Below are positions 1-9,722 of a stretch of DNA of 64,000 bases, piece by piece (the first letter of the stretch is position 1; each line of letters opens with the position of its first letter). A model generated the notes under the pieces. That model ran no database searches and was not told the origin of the DNA. It was given only the letters and a program-made list of their open reading frames with translations. The position numbers were made by a program, and so were the translations under genes. The DNA comes from Bacteroidales bacterium (lineage in GTDB: Bacteria; Bacteroidota; Bacteroidia; Bacteroidales; UBA932): positions 105,709 through 169,708 of the forward strand of contig JAMPAT010000001.1 of assembly GCA_023667095.1 (NCBI GenBank), in the 5' to 3' direction.

Positions 1-338
1 GCCGAGACATCCCATTTGTCTTCACCCTCCAGAGGGAAATAAGGGATGGCTTCGATATTGTCCGGCTGGAAATAGTCGTCATGCATTCCGTAGGTAGCCT
101 TGTAACCGAGATTTGAATATTCTTTTGGAGGCATTTCAGAAGCCCTGGACATATAGACACCTATATGCTCACTTTTGCTGAGCATGTCTGCGTCCGTCTG
201 TCCATAGTCATAGATGCGCCCCGCCACCAGCAGAGGATATGCTTTCGGATTCTCTGCCTGCATTTCTTCCTGGGGTTCACAGGATGCCGACATGGCGCAG
301 GCCAGGATAATAGGAATGAATCTGTGTCTTGAAATCAT
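1..338 (-). CDS. Fimbrillin-like (Mfa-like) lipoprotein, N-terminal part only
   Basis: The reading frame starts at the ATG at 338 and runs leftwards off the window, so about 112 residues are visible. The first 20 residues are a lipoprotein signal peptide (MISRHRFIPIILACAMSASC) with the lipobox ending at Cys20, followed by an acidic linker. The next part has the look of the Bacteroidales fimbrillin/Mfa-like family: a segment reading HIGVYMS followed by Tyr/Asn-rich loops and an Ile-x-Tyr-x-Pro-like motif (AIPYFPLEG). By family knowledge such proteins are exported as lipoproteins and assemble into surface fimbriae or act as tip adhesins. The family call rests on a short N-terminal fragment, so another surface lipoprotein is possible. 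Confidence 0.6.
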   Translation of the reverse strand, partial: MISRHRFIPIILACAMSASCEPQEEMQAENPKAYPLLVAGRIYDYGQTDADMLSKSEHIGVYMSRASEMPPKEYSNLGYKATYGMHDDYFQPDNIEAIPYFPLEGEDKWDVS

Positions 339-508
339 GCGGCAATAAATTTTGTGCTGCAAATATTGCAATCAATCCTGCACTGGCGGTGGCCTGCCCA
401 TACATTATATATATCACTGGCGTACATCTGCCTCAAAATCACAGGTTCTGTACTCACACGGCACCTATATGTACGTGGAGCGCACATTGGAGTTTTTCAG
501 GGATGACT

Positions 509-554
509 AAATAACATCGGCTACAACTGGGTTACGTTGTAGCCGATGTTATTT
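509..554. terminator. Perfect 19-bp stem-loop, probable bidirectional terminator
   Basis: Positions 509-527 and 536-554 are exact reverse complements (19 bp) around an 8-nt loop. The arms begin and end with AAAT/ATTT, giving a short U run on either strand. It lies downstream of the small - strand gene ending at 586 and upstream of the lipoprotein gene starting at 338, so it most likely ends the first transcript and insulates the second. The U tract is short, so a processing or insulator hairpin is also possible. The rest of 339-585 shows no supported gene. Confidence 0.6.
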
Positions 555-585
555 ATGTTGAAGTTCCTCAAATTCTATCTTTACA

Positions 586-843
586 TTAAAACCCGTCAGC
601 ATCAAAACTTACTGACGATATTGGCTGGGAAACTTTTTCAATTTCACAAAAAGTCACCTTGAAGGAGTCTCCTTCTTTCAAGGTTTCTCTAAGCCATTTG
701 TAACGTTTTCTATCGGATTCATCACGTCCTCCGACATCGATATGCCCTTCTCCGTGAACATAATCTGCAATAATGGATATTATTCCATTCCTGACAGCGA
801 CAGCAACACTTTTCCCGTCTTTTTCAATTAGAAATCCTTTCAT
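586..843 (-). CDS. Small hypothetical protein, 85 aa
   Basis: An uninterrupted 85-codon frame from an ATG at 843. I do not recognise the family. The product is soluble, with no signal peptide or membrane segment. It has a Lys/Asp/Glu-rich, mixed-charge middle (DVGGRDESDRKRYKWLRE) between a beta-rich start (SVAVAVRNGIISIIADYV) and a beta-rich end. Its start lies 4 nt after the stop of the DUF1573-like remnant, as if the two were once co-transcribed, and a strong hairpin follows it. It sits in a notably AT-rich accessory stretch next to a fimbrillin-like gene. Whether it is still expressed cannot be told from sequence. Confidence 0.5.
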   Translation of the reverse strand: MKGFLIEKDGKSVAVAVRNGIISIIADYVHGEGHIDVGGRDESDRKRYKWLRETLKEGDSFKVTFCEIEKVSQPISSVSFDADGF

Positions 844-847
844 AAAT

Positions 848-1053
848 TTAATCTTGATTTTTTACATTTGCTACAATTGATATCTGTTTTATATTATCTG
901 GATATGAATTTGATATAATCATAATCTCCCTTGATATTACCCCGATGTCATCTGGAGTAAAAATAAATCCAATCGTACATGTTTCACCTGGCAGTAAATC
1001 GGTTTATTACATTTTATGTGTTTAATATCTCTGCTATGATTATTAAATGCAAA
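848..1053 (-). pseudogene. Decayed C-terminal remnant of a DUF1573-like protein
   Basis: Reading leftwards, 1053-1007 encodes FAFNNHSRDIKHIKCNK, which resembles the start of an ASH/DUF1573 beta-sandwich. From 1003 to the TAA at 848-850 a second frame encodes LLPGETCTIGFIFTP, then DDIGVISREIMI and a C-terminal NVKNQD. That is the typical end of a DUF1573 domain (PGE...I...F.P...G...R.I.I.SN). The two parts are in different frames and roughly ten residues of the domain core are missing between them. An in-frame stop at 1054-1056 closes the upstream part. I infer a gene inactivated by a small deletion or frameshift and then by point mutation. There is no plausible start codon. Confidence 0.5.
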
Positions 1054-1444
1054 TTAAGAGTATTTCATACATATGTAGAGTTGGCATTTGTACAAAAATA
1101 GTTTGATTTTATACATTTCAAACCAGCCTTTAAAAAAGGGAAATATGTATCCTGTCAATTGTGAGTTTTTTGAATCAACGTAATGCCTAGTTTTGACAGT
1201 ACAGTTCCGCCTGGACATTATATTTGAACTGTCAGATTAAACCAACAGCTCTCAGCATATGACAATTTTATATAACACACTAATTATTAATTATATATAA
1301 GCATATAATTCGCAGCAAAAGCAGTGAATCATTCTTAGTTTTGAGAGAATATAAAGGTTGTGAGCCTGTTCAAATACGGATTGGCCTACATAGCAGAATG
1401 CCTGCAAAACACGATGCACCATATCTCATAGATATTTTCAAATT

Positions 1445-1478
1445 TTTGTCTTATACTTAGGGATTTTATATAAATTTG
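1445..1478 (+). promoter_or_regulatory. Putative Bacteroidota promoter of the HTCS gene
   Basis: TAAATTTG at 1471-1478 matches the -7 consensus TAnnTTTG, and TTTG at 1445-1448 is a candidate -33 box with a 22-nt spacer, slightly long. The HTCS start codon follows at 1499, giving a very short leader. A second -7-like element, TATATTTG, lies at 1219-1226 within an inverted repeat (1201-1207 with 1226-1232). Otherwise 1054-1444 is AT-rich and shows no gene. Confidence 0.45.
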
Positions 1479-1498
1479 CCTGCCAAAATTCACTACAG

Positions 1499-4400
1499 AT
1501 GACCACTTTGAGATATATGATATATACAATAGTCCTGTCTATATGTGCAGTCTCATCGGCCTGGGGAATAAATTTCAGGCAATTCACCTCTGACGACGGA
1601 CTTTCTGACAATGCTGTCCTGTGCATATACCAGGATGAAAACGGCTCCATCTGGTTCGGGACAAGGAACGGGCTGAACAGGTACAGCGGAAACGGATTTG
1701 AAATCTACAGGAACCGCAAAGGCGATCCTGAAAGCCTCCAGTACAACAGCATCCAGGGATTGGCCGGTGACGGGAATGGGAAGATATATATAATGGCCTC
1801 AGGAATCTCGGAACTGGACATAAGGACTGAAAAGTTCAGGACAATAATGCCACAGGCAGCCGATGCCATCTGCTGGCACAAAGGACTATACGCCGCGGTC
1901 GGGAGAAAAGTCATGAAATATGACGGGGAGAGTTTTTCTGTCCTGCAGGAACTACCGTCAGAAGCAGTAAAGATAACTGCACTCGGGGCAGACGACAGCA
2001 TGATTCTTATCGGGACAGAAAGTTCCGGGCTCTTCATCCTTGACGCTGACGGTCTGAGGAACATCGTCCCAAAAGGAAAAATCACATCATTTTTCAAGGA
2101 CAGGGACGGAAAATGGTGGATAGGGAGCTGGAATGAGGGCCTATACATATTGGATAAGGGAAAACTGACCAATATAAGGCATCAGGACGGAGTACAGGAA
2201 AGCCTTAGCTCTGATTTTGTACGATGCTTCTGCCAGGCAAGGGACGGAAGCATCTGGATTGGCACATTCAACGGCATCAATATCTACAACCAGGCAGATG
2301 GAACGTTCAGCCATTATTCAGACAAGAACGGCAAGACCGGGTATTCTTCTGTATGGAGCCTCATCTGCGACCACCAGGGAAGCATCTGGGCAGGCACATA
2401 TTTCGACGGAATCTACCATAGCGACATAGGACAGGATATTTTCAGCTACTGGAAGGCATCTGATGTTGAAAGCCATGGACTAAGCTCCGGACTGGTGAGC
2501 CGGTTCACTGAAGACGGTGATGGCAACATCTGGATAGCCACGGACGGTGGCGGCATAGACAGGTTTGACCCTGCAAGCCAGGAATTCAAGTGGTTCAGAC
2601 ATTCTTCTTCCGGAAATTCCATCTCACATGACAATGTCACTTGCCTCCATTATGACACAGGGAACAACCGTCTCTGGGCAGGCACACATCTCGGAGGACT
2701 CAACAGGCTGGATATCAGCACAGGAGCATTCACGCATTACGGACACCGGGAAGATTCCGAACATTCCCTCAATTCCGATGTAATCAGGGACATCATATCT
2801 TTCGGAGACGGGCTGCTCATAGCCACAGACAAGGGAATATGCTCATTCTCCCCGTCAACCGGGAAAGCGGAAAGGCTGTTCACATCAGGCCGGGACAGGA
2901 TAACATACGCCAACGGGCTGACAATGGACGCTGAAGGAAATGTATGGATATACGGAGGCGGATATGGAGCATTCAGATACAATCCAGGCAGCGGACAGCT
3001 CACAAGCTACAGGCACAATGACACTGTCGCAAACGGCCTGGGCAGCAACTCCGTAAACCATATATACAGGGACAGACGCGGCAGGCTCTGGTTCTGCAGC
3101 AACAAGAGCGGCATAGACCTGTACCGTCAGGAAAGCGATGACTTCCAGAATTTTGACAAGGAGACAAACGGACTTGCCAGCAACTGTGTGTACAATGCTG
3201 TAGAGCTTCCCTCCGGCAGGCTGCTGTTTACAACTGACTCAGGATTCTCAATCCTTGATGAAGAATCCTGCACCTTCACAAACTATGACAGGAAAAACGG
3301 GATGCCCCTTGCCTCCATCAACGAAAAGGCACTTTTCATAAGCCATGACGGCAGCGTATTCATCGGAGGAAGCAATGGATTCATCTCTTTCCGTGAGGAG
3401 GAGTGCGGATACACACCGGAAAACTACAGTATCTCGCCTTTCAGGCTGACAATACACGGCAAGACAATAGTTCCAGGAGGTGATGACGGCATTCTCAAGG
3501 AAGACATCAGGGACACAAGGAAGCTTGTACTGAAGCCTGAGCAGACAATGTTCAGCATCGAATATGTCACATCAGACTATATTTCCGACGACGAGAAGAA
3601 CCTCGAATATTTCATGTCCGGGCTGTCAAAAGAGTTCACAAGCATGGAGAGAGGCCCCATAATCTCATTCACAGGACTGAATCCAGGAAAATACACTCTC
3701 ACTGTACGTCCAAGGAACAACTGGGCACAGACTGCATCAAGCAGCATAGACATTGTCGTGCCCCCGCCTTTCTACATGTCATGGTGGGCGATTCTGCTAT
3801 ATGTCATTGCCGGGGCAGCCATAGTATATTTCAGCATAAGGCAGTACAAGGCACATGTACACCTCGTGGAGGCATTGAAATACGAGCAGAAGAGGATAGA
3901 GGATGTCGAAGAGCTGAACAGGGCCAAAATAAGATTCTTCACCAACATCTCACACGAATTCCGCACCCCGCTGACACTAATAAACGGCAATATGGAAATG
4001 CTCCTTCAGCTCAGGTCATTCTCCCCTGCCGTCTACAACAAGCTTCTGGGCGTCTACAAGAACGGGCAGCAGCTCAACGAGCTTATAACGGAACTTCTGG
4101 ATTTCAGCAAGCTGGAGTCCGGACATATGAAAATCCGTGTCAGTGAGCACAACATAGTCAAGTCTGTATATGAGAACTATCTGCTGTTCAAGGAATATGC
4201 TGCACACAGGAAGATATCTTTCGACTTCATAAAGACGGACGATACCATAAATGTACACTATGACTCCAGACAAATGCAGAAGGTGCTGAACAACCTGCTG
4301 TCCAATGCATTCAAGCATACTCCGGAAGGAGGAAGGATTTCCCTGGTTGTCAGGAAAGACAACGACATTGCTGTCCTGGAGGTCAAGGACAGCGGCCCAG

Positions 4401-5479
4401 GCATATCTCCGGAAGACATAGACAATATATTCAACCGGTTCTACCAGAGCCAGTACCAGAATTCCCCGACATATACGGGCACAGGTATCGGGCTGTCGCT
4501 GACCAAAGGCATTGTCGAGCTGCACCACGGCAGGATAGATGTCTACAGCAAGCCAGGAGAAGGGGCGACATTCAGGGTATTCCTCAGATGCGGTACGGAA
4601 CATTTCACACAGGAAGAGCTTGCAGAAGGACAGGAAGACATAAGACAGGATTCCTTCAAGGAAATTGAAGCTTCTACGCCTGCAGACGTCATGGAGACAG
4701 CGGATGTGTCGGCAGAAAAATCCTTGAAATTGCTTATAGCTGAGGACAATGCAGAACTTCGCGAAATGCTCAGGAAAATATTTGAGCCAGTCTATGCGAC
4801 CATTGCTGTGGAGGACGGCAGACAGGCATGGGAAAGCATACAGAAAGAGATGCCTGACATAGTGGTAAGCGATGTCATAATGCCCGGAATGTCAGGAACA
4901 GACCTCTGCAGGAACATCAAGAACAATATGGAGACCTGCCATATACCTGTTGTACTGCTTACCGCGAAGAGCACTGTAAGCCAGAATCTTGAGGGGCTGT
5001 ACTCAGGAGCAGACGACTATATCAGCAAGCCGTTCAACATCAACATCCTGCTTGCAAGATGCAACAACCTGGTCAACAACAGGGTGATGCTGTACGAGAA
5101 ATTCAGCAGGAAAGTCCAGGCAAGCCCCCAGATACTTGCGACCAACCCTCTGGACAAAAAGCTGATGGACATGGTCATGAAATCCATTGACGAGCATATT
5201 GACAATACAGAATTCAATGTTGACCGTCTTGCTGCGGAAACAGGGGTGTCAAGGACCAAGCTGTTCTCAAAGCTTAAGGCCATAACAGGGATGACACCGG
5301 CAGACTTCATACTGACTGTACGCCTCAAGAAGGCAGCCGTAATGCTGAAAGAGAATCCGGAACTGAACATCTCTGAAATCTCCGACAGGCTCGGTTTCTC
5401 GTCCCCTCGCCAGTTCAGCAAATTCTTCAAGGAAAAGTACGGCATCATCCCGCAGGAGTACCGTAAAGGCGGCATATAG
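1499..5479 (+). CDS. Hybrid two-component system sensor/regulator (HTCS) of PUL1
   Basis: A one-protein signalling system of 1326 aa. Signal peptide at about 1-23, then a long periplasmic sensor made of two-bladed-type Reg_prop repeats (many ...GSIWFGT / GNIWIAT / GRLWFCS motifs) to about residue 690. A Y_Y_Y domain follows, then a membrane helix at about 762-782. The cytoplasmic part has a HisKA domain with phospho-acceptor His819 in NISHEFRTPL and a HATPase with an N-box (NNLLSNAFKH) and GTGIGLSL. A receiver domain has acidic residues at 1082-1083 and phospho-acceptor Asp1125. An AraC-type HTH covers about 1222-1326. By family knowledge, an oligosaccharide binding the periplasmic propellers triggers phosphorelay to the DNA-binding end, which activates the neighbouring susCD operon. 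All key residues are present. Confidence 0.95.
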   Translation: MTTLRYMIYTIVLSICAVSSAWGINFRQFTSDDGLSDNAVLCIYQDENGSIWFGTRNGLNRYSGNGFEIYRNRKGDPESLQYNSIQGLAGDGNGKIYIMASGISELDIRTEKFRTIMPQAADAICWHKGLYAAVGRKVMKYDGESFSVLQELPSEAVKITALGADDSMILIGTESSGLFILDADGLRNIVPKGKITSFFKDRDGKWWIGSWNEGLYILDKGKLTNIRHQDGVQESLSSDFVRCFCQARDGSIWIGTFNGINIYNQADGTFSHYSDKNGKTGYSSVWSLICDHQGSIWAGTYFDGIYHSDIGQDIFSYWKASDVESHGLSSGLVSRFTEDGDGNIWIATDGGGIDRFDPASQEFKWFRHSSSGNSISHDNVTCLHYDTGNNRLWAGTHLGGLNRLDISTGAFTHYGHREDSEHSLNSDVIRDIISFGDGLLIATDKGICSFSPSTGKAERLFTSGRDRITYANGLTMDAEGNVWIYGGGYGAFRYNPGSGQLTSYRHNDTVANGLGSNSVNHIYRDRRGRLWFCSNKSGIDLYRQESDDFQNFDKETNGLASNCVYNAVELPSGRLLFTTDSGFSILDEESCTFTNYDRKNGMPLASINEKALFISHDGSVFIGGSNGFISFREEECGYTPENYSISPFRLTIHGKTIVPGGDDGILKEDIRDTRKLVLKPEQTMFSIEYVTSDYISDDEKNLEYFMSGLSKEFTSMERGPIISFTGLNPGKYTLTVRPRNNWAQTASSSIDIVVPPPFYMSWWAILLYVIAGAAIVYFSIRQYKAHVHLVEALKYEQKRIEDVEELNRAKIRFFTNISHEFRTPLTLINGNMEMLLQLRSFSPAVYNKLLGVYKNGQQLNELITELLDFSKLESGHMKIRVSEHNIVKSVYENYLLFKEYAAHRKISFDFIKTDDTINVHYDSRQMQKVLNNLLSNAFKHTPEGGRISLVVRKDNDIAVLEVKDSGPGISPEDIDNIFNRFYQSQYQNSPTYTGTGIGLSLTKGIVELHHGRIDVYSKPGEGATFRVFLRCGTEHFTQEELAEGQEDIRQDSFKEIEASTPADVMETADVSAEKSLKLLIAEDNAELREMLRKIFEPVYATIAVEDGRQAWESIQKEMPDIVVSDVIMPGMSGTDLCRNIKNNMETCHIPVVLLTAKSTVSQNLEGLYSGADDYISKPFNINILLARCNNLVNNRVMLYEKFSRKVQASPQILATNPLDKKLMDMVMKSIDEHIDNTEFNVDRLAAETGVSRTKLFSKLKAITGMTPADFILTVRLKKAAVMLKENPELNISEISDRLGFSSPRQFSKFFKEKYGIIPQEYRKGGI

Positions 5480-5635
5480 TGCGGATATGTACCCATTGAG
5501 CACATTTACTGTACCTGCAGGGCATATATATAAGGATATTTATCGTTTAATTTGCAAAGAGCTGCCTGCTACCGGTCCAGCGGCCTTGAAGCCGTGGAGA
5601 CACGGTACCGGCAGCATAGCAAAATCAATGACAAT

Positions 5636-6769
5636 ATGAAGAAATACCTTTTGATTCCAGCCCTCCTGACGGCAGCACTCACACTGAATGCCCAGAAGAT
5701 AGAAAACCTTATAGAACTCAAGGAAAAGTCCGGAAACTGTCTTTTCCATAATCTCGGAAAAGCTCCGCTGGCCCCAGCCTTTGAATCCGAAGGCTACTGG
5801 ACATGGGGAAGCTCTGTCATAAAGGCAGAGGACGGGAAATACCACATGTACGTCTCACGCTTTCCAAAGTCACTCCCCTTCCATCCTGGCTGGATGGTGG
5901 CTTCGGAGATAGTCCACGCCGTATCTGATACTCCGGAAGGGCCATACACTTTCTGCGATGTGGCATTGCCGACGCGGGGTGCCCAGTACTGGGACGGGAG
6001 GTCTACACACAATCCGAGAATACTCAGATACAATGGAAAATACTGCCTGATATACATGGGTTCCACCCATCCTTTCGAAGACCCCACCTACGATGCCTTG
6101 ACACTGGACAGCAAATGGTGCATCGTGGGGCGAGCAGGCAAACGTATCGGGCTTGCGGTCTCGGATTCGCCATACGGGCCATGGGAACGCCTTGACACAC
6201 CTATCCTCAACACCGAACCGAACACATTCTACAGCTATTTCACCTCCAACCCGACTCCTGTCATCCAGGAAGACGGTTCTGTCATGATGATTTTCAAGGG
6301 CCGCGCCCACCTCGAAGACGGGAAATATTCAGGCATGGCACTCGGTGTGGCCACAGCCCCTTCAATAGAAGGCCCGTACACTGTCCAAAATGACAGGCAG
6401 CCGATACTCCAGATAAGCGGTACCAAGGAAGCTGAAGAGGATCCTTTCCTCTGGAAAGACAGCAAAGGCTACCATATAATCTTCAAGGACCACAAAGGCC
6501 TGTACACTGGCGAGAAAGGCGGTGGAGTCATGGCGCATTCCAAAGACGGCATCAGATGGAAAGTCAACAAGTCACCGAAAGCATATTCACGTACAGTGGA
6601 ATGGGAAGACGGTTCCGTGGAAATGCAGGGCCAGCTGGAGCGTCCATTCATCCTCTTCGACGGAAATGGCAACATGACACATATATTCTTCGCCACAATG
6701 GACGGCCCCGGCGGCTTCGAGAACTGCACCCGCTCATGGAATATGGTGATACCCCTGACGGTGCAGTAA
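5636..6769 (+). CDS. Five-bladed beta-propeller glycoside hydrolase (GH43-like), secreted
   Basis: A 377-aa protein from the ATG at 5636. The frame is open 28 codons further upstream, but the ATG at 5636 begins a clean signal peptide (MKKYLLIPALLTAALTLNAQ) ending in a signal peptidase I site. Repeated blades carry GKYHMYVS, YNGKYCLIYMG, GSVMMIFKG, KGYHIIFKD and MTHIFFAT. Acidic motifs AEEDPFLW and WDGRSTHNPR match the clan of GH43/GH32/GH117-type propellers. I infer an exo-acting glycosidase on a PUL1 oligosaccharide. The exact family is uncertain and could be one of the unclassified GH43-like groups. The gene follows the HTCS by 156 bp in the same direction. A TTTG-containing near-consensus promoter element sits at 5551-5554, so it may have its own promoter. 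Confidence 0.75.
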   Translation: MKKYLLIPALLTAALTLNAQKIENLIELKEKSGNCLFHNLGKAPLAPAFESEGYWTWGSSVIKAEDGKYHMYVSRFPKSLPFHPGWMVASEIVHAVSDTPEGPYTFCDVALPTRGAQYWDGRSTHNPRILRYNGKYCLIYMGSTHPFEDPTYDALTLDSKWCIVGRAGKRIGLAVSDSPYGPWERLDTPILNTEPNTFYSYFTSNPTPVIQEDGSVMMIFKGRAHLEDGKYSGMALGVATAPSIEGPYTVQNDRQPILQISGTKEAEEDPFLWKDSKGYHIIFKDHKGLYTGEKGGGVMAHSKDGIRWKVNKSPKAYSRTVEWEDGSVEMQGQLERPFILFDGNGNMTHIFFATMDGPGGFENCTRSWNMVIPLTVQ

Positions 6770-6793
6770 CTATCCGAAGCTGTGCCCTACATG

Positions 6794-9703
6794 TCAGAAA
6801 AGCTTGCGGTCCGAGGTGTCAGAGTCCCCGACAATAGGCAGGACGCTTTCGTATTTCCCGTTCTTGCGTTCTGTAGACCGGGCAAAAGCGGCACGGAGCT
6901 TTCCGTCAGCATCATTGAGCTTCGACAGATATTCATCTGCCATGTCATTGCGCCCCTGCCTTGCATATACTATTGCTGTCAGGAGATTCTCCATGGAGCT
7001 GTCAATCAGTTCTTCGTATGGCTTGCCGGTGCCGAGGTTCGACGGCCATTCCTTTGCCTCGGCTATCCTCTGAAAGGCCTCGCGGAACTTCCCCCGGTCA
7101 ATACACTCCGCTGCAAGATGCAGCTTGATGTCGCGGTACATCACATGCGCACCGCTCTGGCCCTCGAAAGGAAGAATCTGCATTGATGAGATTATCCTGT
7201 CAGCCTTTCTGTACTGGCGGTCTGCAACCAGGCATCTGACGTATGTGTCTCCTATATGGAAATTGTCCCTATGCCTTGAATAATATGGCTCCAGTACTGC
7301 AAGGGCTTCCGTATATCTGCCGTCAGAATAATGGCGAAGGGCAAGGTTCTGCCTGTAACGCCATTGCTCAGGATCAAGCGACATCGCCTTCTCCATATCA
7401 GCTGCATTGCCTGTCAGAGTACCCCTGTAGCTATAATATGGAGCATAGTCTGAATCATCACCTGCTATCAGCCCGGCAGCCTCATCCTCATGTCCAAGAA
7501 ATCCGCAGAGCATTGCCAGCAGGTAACGGCTCCTCCATCCTCCGCCATTGTCCACAGCCCATTTCAGCGGAGCAAAAGATTCCTCCCTGAATGGGAACAC
7601 CAAATCAACAGAGCAGGATTCCGCAGCAGAAATGCCGTCAGCGTCACCTTTCAGCCATGCACTCCACAAGGCTACCAGGGCATTCCGCTCCGGACAGGCA
7701 TCAAGGACATCCGCTGCCTTGCCGCCAAGCCCCAATCCGGAATAGAATGCAGCAAATTCAAGATAGTTCTGCCATTTCAGTTCCTCATTTATTGAAGCAT
7801 ACATCTCTTCTGCTGACAATTCTCCGGCAAGCATCCGCTCCATTTCAGGGAAATGGCACAGCGGATCCAGGGACGCCACCCTGTCCAGAATCCATGAAGA
7901 TGGATCAGCCTGATACAGAATCCAGTATGCTGTCATGTTGTACTGGTTCCCCACAAGGCTTTTACGGGCATATTGCGCAGCTACATCCCTCTGTCCATCA
8001 CGGAAATAAAGCCCGGCGAGCTGTGTCTGTGCAGCACTTCTGAGTTCTGTGGTAAGCGCAGCAAGCTCAAACCTGTCCATTGCATCATAGACCTTCCCGA
8101 GCTTCCTTGCCGCGAGGCCTCCAATATAGTTTGCCTCAGGATCATATTCATCTATGGCAAGTGCACGGTCTGCATACATATAGGCATCCCCATACTGCAT
8201 TTTCCTGTAGCAAAGCATTGCTTTCAGTGTCAGTGCAGGCACAAGTGCAGGTTCAATCTCCAATGCCCTGTCAACCTTCTGCTCCGCAGACCTGTACTTG
8301 CGCATTCCGGCTTCATACCTGCCATATATCATCTGTCCCTGTGCAGATTCCAGGGAAAACCTGCTGTCTATCCTTTCCGGGCGGTCCAGTTCCTGGGAAT
8401 CAGCAGACCATATCCTTTGCCCTCCGGCAAGAATCCTTGAGGCCTTGCATCCCTGAGGAATTTCAAATGTCCCGACAAATGGCTCTGCAACACGCAGTTC
8501 CACATATTGTTCAGCAATTGGCTCCCCGTTCTCATCCTCAATACGCAGCAATCCTGAAATATCATGTATAGGGTATATGCCGACTTTCAGCCGTCCGTCC
8601 ACCCCAGATACCTCTACAGCCGCCTTTAGATTCATATAGTCAACATCGCCAATCCCTGAAAATGGAAGCCAGTATTCCGACCACTCATCAGTTGCATAAG
8701 GGGCGAAAAGTATCTGCTTGTATGGTGTCAGGATACTCTCCGGAAGATTCTGGTTGAACAGTCTTCCGCTCTGCAGCTCAACATACTGCGGTCTTCCGTC
8801 AGTAAGGAGGTCCACCCATATCTCTCCCTGCTGGGACTGCGCCCAGCTGAAATATTTCCGGCCCAGCTTCTCGTCACGCAACGCATAATGCAGCATCCCG
8901 AAATTCTCAGACGGCCAATATGCCCCGAACCAGTTCTTGTGCGAGCCTCCCGGATGATATGACTTGTCCACCCCGAAATCCTGGTTGGCATAGACAGAGA
9001 GGTCACGTCCTTCATTGTCAAAAGGATAAGGTTCAACCAGACCGTCATGGCCGATGGTATATGAAGCCGGATAGATTATCTTCATGTCATCAGAAACCTT
9101 GACTCCGGAATTTGCCCATGAATAATAAGGCTGGAATGTTCCCGAGTAATTATGCCAGAACGACCTTGTGGAGACGTATGCGGCATCCTTGGGCAGGTTG
9201 ATTTCAATCATCCACCTGGTGCGTGTGAGCAGCTCCATCACGCCTATATAGCAGCTTACGCTTCCATCCTCCTTATATTCAGTCGAATAGTCAACCGGAT
9301 GCGCACACGATGGAGCATGGCCTATTATTCCGTAGTTGAACTCTATTCCCCCGCTTGTCCACGGGCCGCGCAGGGCAATTTCACGGAACTTGACTACATC
9401 ATTGTCATAGAAAAGTTCCTTTCCGGTTACCTTGTCATACACGGACCATATCTTGCCTCCTATTTCCGGCAGGATCCTGACCCTGAGCCAGTCATTTTCA
9501 AGCACCACCATCTTCCATTCCTTTTCTACAGGCTCAAAGGCGAATGTCCCATATCTATGATAGGGATAGGCACCTCCTGTCTGAGGCACAGGGTCCGGAT
9601 CGGAATATGTGTACGTGCTGTAGACCGTATCCTTGACCGTTACAGTCTGGGCAAATGCAGAAACTCCAAGGACCCAGAGAAAAATTGCAAAAAATCTCTT
9701 CAT
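6794..9703 (-). CDS. DUF5107 domain protein with TPR repeats, secreted
   Basis: A 969-aa protein. The frame opens at a TTG at 9706, but the ATG at 9703 starts the better signal peptide (MKRFFAIFLWVLGVSAFAQ). Residues of about 40-330 match DUF5107, a galactose-mutarotase-like beta-sandwich fold seen in carbohydrate loci (PEIGGKIWSVYDKVTGKELFY, SGGIEFNYG, FGAYWPSENFGMLHY). About 450-700 is a run of tetratricopeptide repeats (ALTLKAMLCYRKMQYGDAY, EANYIGGLAARKLGKVYDA), with further helical repeats to the C-terminus. DUF5107 proteins are suspected to be glycosidases or sugar-binding proteins; no reaction can be assigned from sequence. It is the last gene of the PUL1 - strand operon and converges on the propeller glycosidase with a 24-bp gap and no obvious terminator. 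Confidence 0.8.
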   Translation of the reverse strand: MKRFFAIFLWVLGVSAFAQTVTVKDTVYSTYTYSDPDPVPQTGGAYPYHRYGTFAFEPVEKEWKMVVLENDWLRVRILPEIGGKIWSVYDKVTGKELFYDNDVVKFREIALRGPWTSGGIEFNYGIIGHAPSCAHPVDYSTEYKEDGSVSCYIGVMELLTRTRWMIEINLPKDAAYVSTRSFWHNYSGTFQPYYSWANSGVKVSDDMKIIYPASYTIGHDGLVEPYPFDNEGRDLSVYANQDFGVDKSYHPGGSHKNWFGAYWPSENFGMLHYALRDEKLGRKYFSWAQSQQGEIWVDLLTDGRPQYVELQSGRLFNQNLPESILTPYKQILFAPYATDEWSEYWLPFSGIGDVDYMNLKAAVEVSGVDGRLKVGIYPIHDISGLLRIEDENGEPIAEQYVELRVAEPFVGTFEIPQGCKASRILAGGQRIWSADSQELDRPERIDSRFSLESAQGQMIYGRYEAGMRKYRSAEQKVDRALEIEPALVPALTLKAMLCYRKMQYGDAYMYADRALAIDEYDPEANYIGGLAARKLGKVYDAMDRFELAALTTELRSAAQTQLAGLYFRDGQRDVAAQYARKSLVGNQYNMTAYWILYQADPSSWILDRVASLDPLCHFPEMERMLAGELSAEEMYASINEELKWQNYLEFAAFYSGLGLGGKAADVLDACPERNALVALWSAWLKGDADGISAAESCSVDLVFPFREESFAPLKWAVDNGGGWRSRYLLAMLCGFLGHEDEAAGLIAGDDSDYAPYYSYRGTLTGNAADMEKAMSLDPEQWRYRQNLALRHYSDGRYTEALAVLEPYYSRHRDNFHIGDTYVRCLVADRQYRKADRIISSMQILPFEGQSGAHVMYRDIKLHLAAECIDRGKFREAFQRIAEAKEWPSNLGTGKPYEELIDSSMENLLTAIVYARQGRNDMADEYLSKLNDADGKLRAAFARSTERKNGKYESVLPIVGDSDTSDRKLF

Positions 9704-9722
9704 CAATTATCAGTTTTAATGT

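Noticed and set aside
329..514. 61-codon + strand open frame
   Set aside because: It overlaps the start of the lipoprotein gene and the long stem-loop, has no recognisable features, and its composition is that of non-coding AT-rich DNA.
5552..5635. 28-codon N-terminal extension of the propeller glycosidase
   Set aside because: The extension is polar and would bury the signal peptide; the ATG at 5636 starts a canonical leader.
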